Origin: a bacterium ADurb.Bin374
GTDB lineage: Bacteria; Riflebacteria; Ozemobacteria; Ozemobacterales; Ozemobacteraceae
Length of the DNA stretch: 7,160 nt
Assembly: GCA_002068715.1 (NCBI GenBank)
Contig: MWAR01000012.1
Span: forward strand, 1 to 7,160
Direction: 5' to 3'
Below, piece after piece: positions 1-4,032 of this stretch; the stretch's first letter is position 1; each line of letters starts with the position of its first letter. The position numbers and the translations under genes were made by a program. The notes under the pieces were generated by a model. It saw nothing but the letters and a program-made list of their open reading frames with translations, had not been told where the DNA came from and ran no database searches.

Positions 1-14
1 TTCATCTTGCGAAG

Positions 15-60
15 CCACCGCCGAGGGATGCTAACCCCTGTGACGCGGTGGTTTTTTCTT
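15..60 (+). terminator. Rho-independent terminator of an upstream gene
   Basis: A perfect 7-bp stem is formed by CCACCGC (15-21) and GCGGTGG (45-51), followed at once by a run of six T and then CTT (52-60). A short inner stem, AGGG (24-27) with CCCT (36-39), can stack within the loop. The T tract lies on the plus side only, so the terminator serves plus-strand transcription entering from before the window. It does not look like the terminator of the minus-strand hepT gene, because the minus side of the stem has no T run. No gene feeding it is visible here. Confidence 0.7.
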
Positions 61-199
61 GGGAGAGGAAGAAGGCTTCCAAGAAGAAATCCCCGAGAAA
101 CCAGGACAAGGGGGAATCAGGGGACATTTTGGAGATGAGTTCGCTGTTGATGCTGCGGGGAAAACGCGAACGTCAGCGATACCTAAGAATCGCCGGGAA

Positions 200-544
200 T
201 CAGGAACCTTCGCCGGAGAGCAGTTGAATAACTTTCGCTCGAAGAGGGGGAATGTCTTCGGAGACAATCTTCACTATGATGGATAGGTCGACACCCTCGT
301 AATCGTGGGCAATGATATTGCGGACGACGTAAGCGCCTTGAACCGGAAGCTGGGCAGCCCATGTCGCGTTTTCGACCTTTTGAATTGTCTCGCCAATCTG
401 AAGAAGGCACATCAGGACGGCATCACACGCCATGGCATCTTGGAAGAGGGCTTCCACGTAGGGAAAACGTGCCAGATAGCCTTGCAGGTCGTCTATTTTC
501 GCAAGGACAAATCGGAGACGAGCAACGTCGCTCTTCTTATACAT
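200..544 (-). CDS. hepT: HepT-like RNase toxin of a HepT/MNT toxin-antitoxin module
   Basis: A 114-residue protein of the HepT (formerly DUF86, HEPN-superfamily) type. These cytoplasmic toxins dimerise and cut RNA, tRNA being a reported target, unless the partner antitoxin modifies them. The hallmark R-x4-H-x-Y motif is present as RNIIAHDY (residues 75-82), with R75 and H80 as predicted catalytic residues and Y82 as the tyrosine that MntA adenylylates in studied relatives. The rest is helical, as expected, and the length is normal. I chose the ATG at 544 because it overlaps the antitoxin stop codon and gives the usual family N-terminus; an in-frame ATG at 604 would add 20 unconserved residues. 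The antitoxin lies upstream and overlaps by 8 bases (ATGTATAA), so translation is probably coupled. No terminator is seen after the stop. Confidence 0.92.
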   Translation of the reverse strand: MYKKSDVARLRFVLAKIDDLQGYLARFPYVEALFQDAMACDAVLMCLLQIGETIQKVENATWAAQLPVQGAYVVRNIIAHDYEGVDLSIIVKIVSEDIPPLRAKVIQLLSGEGS

Positions 545-854
545 AGACGAGGTCGCGCTCGATTTCTTCTTTGAGCACCCGATTCGAGGTGTTGGCAGAG
601 GCAAGGTCGACCTGTCGCCCCAGCTCTGTCATCAATTCGTGTTTTATCTTGTCGAGCCTGCTTAGCGCCGCGAATCCGCCGTGCTGTTTCAAAAACGGGG
701 CTTCGACCTTGTAAAGTAGGTCGATATCGCTTTCCGGGGTTTCCTCGCCACGAGCAATCGAGCCGAAAACCCCGAGAATGACGAACCCCTCGGCCAGGTA
801 ACGGTTTTTCAACGTTGCCAGCCGGGAAGAAAGTTCGGGGTTCAGCTTCTTCAT
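537..854 (-). CDS. mntA: MNT-domain nucleotidyltransferase antitoxin (MntA)
   Basis: A 105-residue minimal nucleotidyltransferase. The active-site signature G-S-x10-D-x-D is intact: G31-S32 in VFGSIARGE, then D43 and D45 in SDIDLL. A third likely acidic residue is D83 (RQVDLAS). Proteins of this type transfer AMP from ATP to the HepT tyrosine and so neutralise the toxin. This biochemistry is established for homologues and inferred here. The gene comes first in the pair and its TAA overlaps the hepT ATG, matching antitoxin-before-toxin co-translation. I prefer the ATG at 854 (MKKLNPEL). An in-frame ATG at 905 would add 17 residues that do not resemble the family. The Shine-Dalgarno in front of 854 is weak: the nearest purine-rich GGAAAG is about 20 bases away, so the start is less certain than the identity. 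Confidence 0.9.
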   Translation of the reverse strand: MKKLNPELSSRLATLKNRYLAEGFVILGVFGSIARGEETPESDIDLLYKVEAPFLKQHGGFAALSRLDKIKHELMTELGRQVDLASANTSNRVLKEEIERDLVYV

Positions 855-970
855 GCAAGCATTATCGCAGATGCTTTCCGGAAGGACAAGGGGCGTTCCT
901 GCCACCTTCGGCTATTGCCTACCAATGTCCGGGCCCAGATCTCTACATGGCGCAGGGGAGCTAGGTCTTG

Positions 971-1031
971 CCGCGCAAAATCGGCATTCAGCCGTATGAG
1001 TGGGATGCATTTTGAATTTTCTCTTGCGCGG
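971..1031. repeat. 8-bp inverted repeat with wide spacing
   Basis: CCGCGCAA (971-978) and TTGCGCGG (1024-1031) are perfect reverse complements separated by 45 bases. Just inside each arm are AAT and ATTTT runs that could extend pairing imperfectly. No T tract follows on either side, so an intrinsic terminator is unlikely. It could be a remnant of a small mobile element or a paired protein-binding site upstream of mntA. It is seen directly; its function is unknown. Confidence 0.4.
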
Positions 1032-1096
1032 TAACCGGTTCCTGGTTTCTATAACGGGTTCAATATTTAATGTGACAAATGGGGCTAAAAGACGAA

Positions 1097-1123
1097 GGAG
1101 ACAGCGAACTATTCACTGTCTCC
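1097..1123. repeat. REP-like hairpin (possible RAYT-associated repeat)
   Basis: GGAGACAG (1097-1104) and CTGTCTCC (1116-1123) form a perfect 8-bp stem around an 11-base loop containing GAACTATTCA. From memory, hairpins with a GAACTATT(C)A-like loop and GGG-TCAGAG or GGGACAG-type stems are common extragenic palindromes mobilised by REP-associated (Y1/RAYT) transposases in many environmental bacteria. No T tract follows, so it is not a terminator. No transposase is present in the window. The hairpin is seen; the REP assignment is inference. Confidence 0.5.
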
Positions 1124-1208
1124 CTGTCGCAAGTGGAGCTGATCACTACTGAAGGAGCTGGCGTGGAATCCGATCAGTAGATGGATTGCCGAATGTGAAA
1201 AAACGACG

Positions 1209-1228
1209 ATACCCCCAGATATACCCCC
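1209..1228. repeat. Tandem ATACCCCC direct repeat
   Basis: Two copies of ATACCCCC start at 1209 and 1221, a 12-base period of little more than one helical turn. Short C-rich repeats of this kind occur as arm-type sites near tyrosine integrases, but no integrase is present, so that link is only a suggestion. It may also be chance. Confidence 0.3.
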
Positions 1229-1399
1229 GGGTTGTCGACGTTTGAATATGATCTCTTTTGAACATTTTCAGCCTTCTGCGCCTTCATGCGCCTCATCTTG
1301 TTACGCGGACATTGGAAAACCACACCAGTGTGTCCGGAAGTGGAGCCGAAGCGCTGTTGGATCACCGGTAGGGAATGCTGAAAATATTCTTCAGAAACA

Positions 1400-1432
1400 G
1401 TTAAATTTTGCCCTGGAATCTTCGAATATATG
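1400..1432 (+). promoter_or_regulatory. Promoter of the cREC1 gene
   Basis: GTTAAATTTT (1400-1409) and TCGAATATATG (1422-1432) recur almost exactly upstream of the next gene (2164-2195). Read as a sigma70-like promoter, the -35 would be TTAAAT (1401-1406) and the -10 AATATA (1425-1430), with an 18-base spacer. It lies about 65 bases before the chosen ATG. Recurrence at two starts within 800 bases, while the flanking DNA differs, supports a shared promoter type or shared regulator. Confidence 0.6.
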
Positions 1433-1439
1433 TTCGAAG
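1420..1439. promoter_or_regulatory. Palindromic putative operator over the -10 box
   Basis: The arms CTTCGAA (1420-1426) and TTCGAAG (1433-1439) are a perfect 7-bp inverted repeat around TATATG, so a symmetric site covers the proposed -10 element. A dimeric repressor bound here would block the cREC1 promoter. The putative helix-turn-helix protein encoded at 2254-2892 is the obvious candidate. At that gene's own promoter only the left half (TTCGAATATATG, 2184-2195) is kept. The palindrome is seen; its use as an operator is inferred. Confidence 0.45.
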
Positions 1440-1494
1440 GGAACTTTCCGGATAGGAATCGCGAGGAATTCTGCCCTCGAGAGGGGTGAAACCG

Positions 1495-2028
1495 ATGATT
1501 GCGAACACGGAAGTTGCGGGAAAGACCGGATACCTGTGCATCATCGAGAATGATCCTTCGCGCATCGGGCGGATGACGAGAGCTCTCGAATCTTTGCGGC
1601 TTTCATATACTCCGATTTTCTTCGAGGACTCTCGAGCCGCCATCGGCTGGTTGGAAGCGAACGCTCCGAACGTTGGCATCATATCCCTCGATTATGATCT
1701 CTACCGACCGGGCGAATCGATGCCATGGCCCGGCGACGGTATGGATGTTGTGGAATGGCTTGAATCTTCGGCGCCAAAGGACGGCTCCCTCCCCATGGTC
1801 ATCGTGCATAGCGCACGGTGTAAAACCGCACAGATGATGGAAAACAGGCTCAAAAAGGCCGGCTACCGGACCGGGCGGGTGGTCCCGCATGAAAACACGC
1901 TCTGGATCGAGGACGAATGGGTTCACCTGGTAAGCACTCGTGAGGGGAAAGACGACGTTCCAGCTTCCGAAGATTCCGAACTGGAAAAGCGAATTCAGAG
2001 TGAAATACTCAAATTTCAGAAACGCTGA
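1495..2028 (+). CDS. Divergent cyclic-phosphate-processing receiver-domain protein (cREC1)
   Basis: A 177-residue protein with a receiver-like fold. Residues 12-20 (GYLCIIEND) give strand 1 and its acidic pocket (E18, D20). Residues 63-69 (ISLDYDL) give the central strand with D66 and D68. Residues 100-108 (PMVIVHSAR) give the H-S motif strand, followed by the M-x2-R-L-x2-A-G-Y helix and a tryptophan-containing end (W137, W142). This pattern fits the cREC family, named in comparative work for predicted processing of cyclic-phosphate RNA or nucleotide ends and not, to my knowledge, well tested. The usual D-H-D is D-Y-D here and the usual H-S/T-x-N ends in R, so it may be altered or inactive. 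A charged tail of about 30 residues (148-177) is extra. The ATG at 1495 has GAGGGG 8 bases upstream; the GTG at 1486 sits too close to that site. It shares its fold with the product of 3024-3434. Confidence 0.7.
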   Translation: MIANTEVAGKTGYLCIIENDPSRIGRMTRALESLRLSYTPIFFEDSRAAIGWLEANAPNVGIISLDYDLYRPGESMPWPGDGMDVVEWLESSAPKDGSLPMVIVHSARCKTAQMMENRLKKAGYRTGRVVPHENTLWIEDEWVHLVSTREGKDDVPASEDSELEKRIQSEILKFQKR

Positions 2029-2163
2029 TTCCTTCGCATAATCCGGCGAACGACGATAGCGGGAGATTCTGTAAAGAACATACTATCTCAATCACCGTCT
2101 CTTCTTGATCAAAGGCCGTCGCGAAAATTGGCCACTCGTCGCAAAAACACCATTGCCGAAATT

Positions 2164-2195
2164 GTTAAATTTTCCAAAGAAATTTCGAATATATG
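2164..2195 (+). promoter_or_regulatory. Promoter matching the cREC1 promoter
   Basis: GTTAAATTTT (2164-2173) and TCGAATATATG (2185-2195) repeat the elements found at 1400-1432. The -35 candidate TTAAAT (2165-2170) and the -10 candidate AATATA (2188-2193) are 17 bases apart. It sits about 60 bases before the ATG at 2254, like the first copy relative to its gene. The 225-base gap from 2029 to 2253 otherwise holds only an imperfect direct repeat (GTCGCGAAAA at 2118-2127, then GTCGCAAAAA) and no visible terminator for cREC1. Confidence 0.6.
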
Positions 2196-2253
2196 GATGA
2201 TGACCGATTTTCCAGATCTCGAGCCCGAATCAAGACCGAGGGAGGGGGACACC

Positions 2254-2892
2254 ATGGGCGTGTATCTCGAAGAGCTCAGGACACTGGTCGGGCAAGCCGT
2301 GAAACGAGACGGACGCGGACCCTTTTCACGCGCCCTCGGATACAGGAATTCGGCGAAAGGGATCCGCCGCATCGAAAAGTTTCTCGCCGGTGTCGATAAA
2401 GGAGAAGACCTGCTGTGTCGTATCGCCGTGGCGTTGCATCTCGAGCCGAATATAATGATCCGAAAGGTGGTCGAGGAGCTCGAACGCGATTGTAAACAGG
2501 AGATCGCCGCACGGATCGCGAAAGCACGAGCTGAGTTTCAGCCCCACCTGTTTGTCGAGACCGAACGTACGATTCCTTCCCCGATTTTTGCCGCTATCGT
2601 CTCTGGTGCTCCCTCTATGCGCTTCGTCCCCGTCAGGTCGGAGAACATGAGCCATGAAGAAATCGGCGAAATCATCCGCCGCCACTATGAATCGAGCAAG
2701 GGCGTGATCATCACCTTCGGGAAGATCACCGGCTATCGATACCAGCAGACATACGACAACGGCATGAAATTCGACACCGATGGACGTTTCATCGGGCCCT
2801 TCGAAGCCGCCGCCAAATCGATTTCCCCCATGATGCTTTCCTATAAAGGCCGTGAAATTCCCCCGGGGGTATTCAGAAACTGCACGACGTGA
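2254..2892 (+). CDS. Putative HTH protein with unrecognised C-terminal domain
   Basis: A 212-residue protein that I do not recognise as a named family. Residues 10-66 look like a lambda-repressor-type helix-turn-helix: helices around LRTLVGQAVKR, FSRALGYRN, KGIRRIEKFLAG and LLCRIAVALHLEP, the last typical of XRE-like domains. A charged helix (70-96) links to a compact C-terminal domain (about 100-185) containing HEEIGEIIRRHY, GVIITFGKITGYRY and KFDTDGRF; its function is unknown. I chose the ATG at 2254 for its strong GAGGGAGGGGG site 5 bases upstream and because the HTH begins just after it. A TTG at 2128 would add 42 residues but lies before the proposed promoter. The protein lies between two cREC genes and has its own promoter. 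A likely role is DNA-binding regulation of this locus, possibly at the palindrome 1420-1439; that is inference. Confidence 0.6.
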   Translation: MGVYLEELRTLVGQAVKRDGRGPFSRALGYRNSAKGIRRIEKFLAGVDKGEDLLCRIAVALHLEPNIMIRKVVEELERDCKQEIAARIAKARAEFQPHLFVETERTIPSPIFAAIVSGAPSMRFVPVRSENMSHEEIGEIIRRHYESSKGVIITFGKITGYRYQQTYDNGMKFDTDGRFIGPFEAAAKSISPMMLSYKGREIPPGVFRNCTT

Positions 2893-2902
2893 CCAGACCG
2901 GC

Positions 2903-2932
2903 CTGACTGGCGAGCATTTCGTTCGACATATA
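2903..2932 (+). promoter_or_regulatory. Weak promoter candidate for the cREC2 operon
   Basis: CTGACT (2903-2908) and CATATA (2927-2932) are 18 bases apart. TTCGACATATACG (2922-2934) resembles the TTCGAATATATG of the two better promoters. There is no GTTAAATTTT copy. Together with the 131-base gap before 3024, it may give the downstream genes their own start, but read-through from the promoter at 2164 is equally possible. Confidence 0.3.
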
Positions 2933-3023
2933 CGTCAGAAAAGCGGTGTTGATTGTAGAACATTCGGCATCGGGGCGGGAAAATGTCGGCTTGAAATATC
3001 GAAGAAAGGCAGGTAGCAACCAC

Positions 3024-3434
3024 ATGGGCATCTTTCTTCTTGAAGACAGTGAAACCCGGATTCGCCAGTTTGCAGACCTGGGTCTGGATATTGCCGTTAG
3101 AAATGACGCGTTCGAGGCTGTCGCATACCTTCATTCCCATCGCACGATGATTCAGCTTCTCTCGTTGGACCACGACCTGCAACCCCACGAGACCCCCTGC
3201 GGCAACCTCGGAATCGCCTGCGGCTGTTTCGTCGTCGACTTCCTGAATCTTCTGGCGCCCTTCTGCCCGGTGATGATTCACACGTCGAACGAGGTGGGCG
3301 CGCTTGTCATGAAGCAACGTCTTGCCCGGCACGGGTGGAACGTCATCTGGGTGAAATCCGAACTTCTTTACCCCGACGACTGGATCCAGACCATCTGGAA
3401 AGACCGTGCTCTCGAAGCCCTGGGCATAAAATGA
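3024..3434 (+). CDS. Cyclic-phosphate-processing receiver-domain protein (cREC2)
   Basis: A compact 136-residue protein of typical size for a single cREC domain. It shows the family landmarks in order: MGIFLLEDSE (1-10; E7, D8), LLSLDHDL (45-52; D49, H50, D51), a G-rich turn before FVVDFLNLL (69-77), PVMIHTSNEVGALVM (82-96; H86, N89), then GWNVIWV and a W-containing end (W120, W125). Unlike the product of 1495-2028, it keeps D-H-D and H-T-S-N, so it is probably the active paralogue. The family is thought from comparative genomics to process cyclic-phosphate RNA or nucleotide ends; this is prediction, not proven here. I chose the ATG at 3024 because the domain starts right there; a GTG at 2946 would add 26 non-family residues. 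Its TGA lies within an ATGA at 3431, so it is probably co-translated with the next gene. Confidence 0.78.
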   Translation: MGIFLLEDSETRIRQFADLGLDIAVRNDAFEAVAYLHSHRTMIQLLSLDHDLQPHETPCGNLGIACGCFVVDFLNLLAPFCPVMIHTSNEVGALVMKQRLARHGWNVIWVKSELLYPDDWIQTIWKDRALEALGIK

Positions 3435-3451
3435 GAAGGAAGGGAAGCGGA

Positions 3452-3961
3452 ATGAACGAATACAAACGCAGGCGCGAGGCGTTTATCAGGAAGCATTTCC
3501 CCTTTCCCGAAAGTCTCGAACTGGCAATTCGGAAATCCGAACCCGAGCGCTTTTCCAACACGATGATCGGAACTGATCCGCTCGAGCATCTCCGCCATAT
3601 CGATCACCCGTGCAGAATCACGCGACTTCTCGAAACGCATGGCTATTGCCGACATTTTCACTGGACATACATATTGAACGATACATATTATGGGAAGGAC
3701 TGGTGTGCGCTTTTCTGGAAAGCCGGCAGCGGGCTCTGGGTCCACTTTGAGAGCCGCGATATATACGACCTTCGCGACCCGCAATCCGATGACGCGATAG
3801 CCGATGAAGCCTGGGAATTCTTCTTTGCGAAACGGAAGATCATCCTGTCTGATTTTTGCTGCGGCCGTTTTGTAAAACATTTCAGGAAGGAAGAGTTTTC
3901 TGCACGGCTTATGGTTGCAGACCCCCGGAACGAACCGCCTGCCGAGAGGGGGCAACCATGA
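3452..3961 (+). CDS. Hypothetical aromatic-rich protein in the cREC operon
   Basis: A 169-residue soluble-looking protein that I do not recognise. The N-terminus is strongly basic (KRRREAFIRK). The middle (residues 68-101) is rich in W, Y and H and looks like beta strands: HFHWTYILND, then DWCALFWKAGSGLWVHFESR. A helix (116-129) and a cysteine pair (C136, C137) precede a basic, proline-ending tail. There is no signal peptide or membrane segment. The ATG at 3452 has AAGGAAGGG about 8 bases upstream. An ATG at 3431, overlapping the cREC2 stop as ATGA, would add 7 residues (MRRKGSG) and cannot be excluded. The tight junctions on both sides place it in the cREC2 operon. The pattern is compatible with a small beta-rich nucleic-acid-binding or enzymatic domain, but no function can be assigned. 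Confidence 0.7.
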   Translation: MNEYKRRREAFIRKHFPFPESLELAIRKSEPERFSNTMIGTDPLEHLRHIDHPCRITRLLETHGYCRHFHWTYILNDTYYGKDWCALFWKAGSGLWVHFESRDIYDLRDPQSDDAIADEAWEFFFAKRKIILSDFCCGRFVKHFRKEEFSARLMVADPRNEPPAERGQP

Positions 3962-4032
3962 TGATTCGCACATCTGCCCGTATCGACGCGCCAGTTCCTC
4001 GCACGGCAGATAATGGAAAGGAGGGTGCCTGA
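3958..4032 (+). CDS. Possible 24-residue small ORF linking two operon genes
   Basis: This ORF starts at ATG 3958, overlapping the previous stop as ATGA, with a strong GAGAGGGGG site 5 bases upstream. It runs in frame to a TGA at 4030-4032, directly abutting the ATG of the 721-residue protein at 4033. The predicted peptide is polar with basic residues (MMIRTSARID at the start) and has no membrane segment. It could encode a real microprotein, or it could keep ribosomes moving so that the next gene is translationally coupled; the strong GGAAAGGAGG site of the next gene lies inside it. A chance open frame of 24 codons is quite possible. Confidence 0.4.
   Translation: MMIRTSARIDAPVPRTADNGKEGA

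Larger units (their letters stand above)
855..1494. other. 640-base intergenic region with repeats, no convincing gene
   Basis: This lies between the divergent mntA and cREC1 genes. Short open frames exist on both strands, but none has a good ribosome site or a recognisable product. It contains a wide inverted repeat (971-1031), a REP-like hairpin (1097-1123), a CTGATC/GATCAG inverted repeat (1139-1144 and 1172-1177), a doubled ATACCCCC motif (1209-1228), an imperfect hairpin built on CGGACA/TGTCCG (1306-1311 and 1331-1336), and the cREC1 promoter with a palindrome (1400-1439). The number of small repeats suggests an insertion-prone junction between unrelated accessory modules. The minus-strand promoter of mntA must also be here, but I cannot point to a convincing one. 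Confidence 0.6.

Noticed and set aside
1174..1365. Minus-strand 63-codon frame ending NPGVYLGVSSFFHIRQSIY, faintly like an integrase N-terminus
   Set aside because: It is very short, has no ribosome site, stops at once, and the GVYLGV stretch is produced by the ATACCCCC repeat; too weak to call a gene or integrase remnant.
1242..1553. Plus-strand 103-codon frame overlapping the cREC1 start
   Set aside because: It covers the matched promoter and palindrome, and overlaps cREC1 in another frame; the protein has no recognisable features.
2128..2253. TTG-started 42-residue N-terminal extension of the HTH protein
   Set aside because: It would overlap the proposed promoter at 2164-2195, and the ATG at 2254 has a far better ribosome site.
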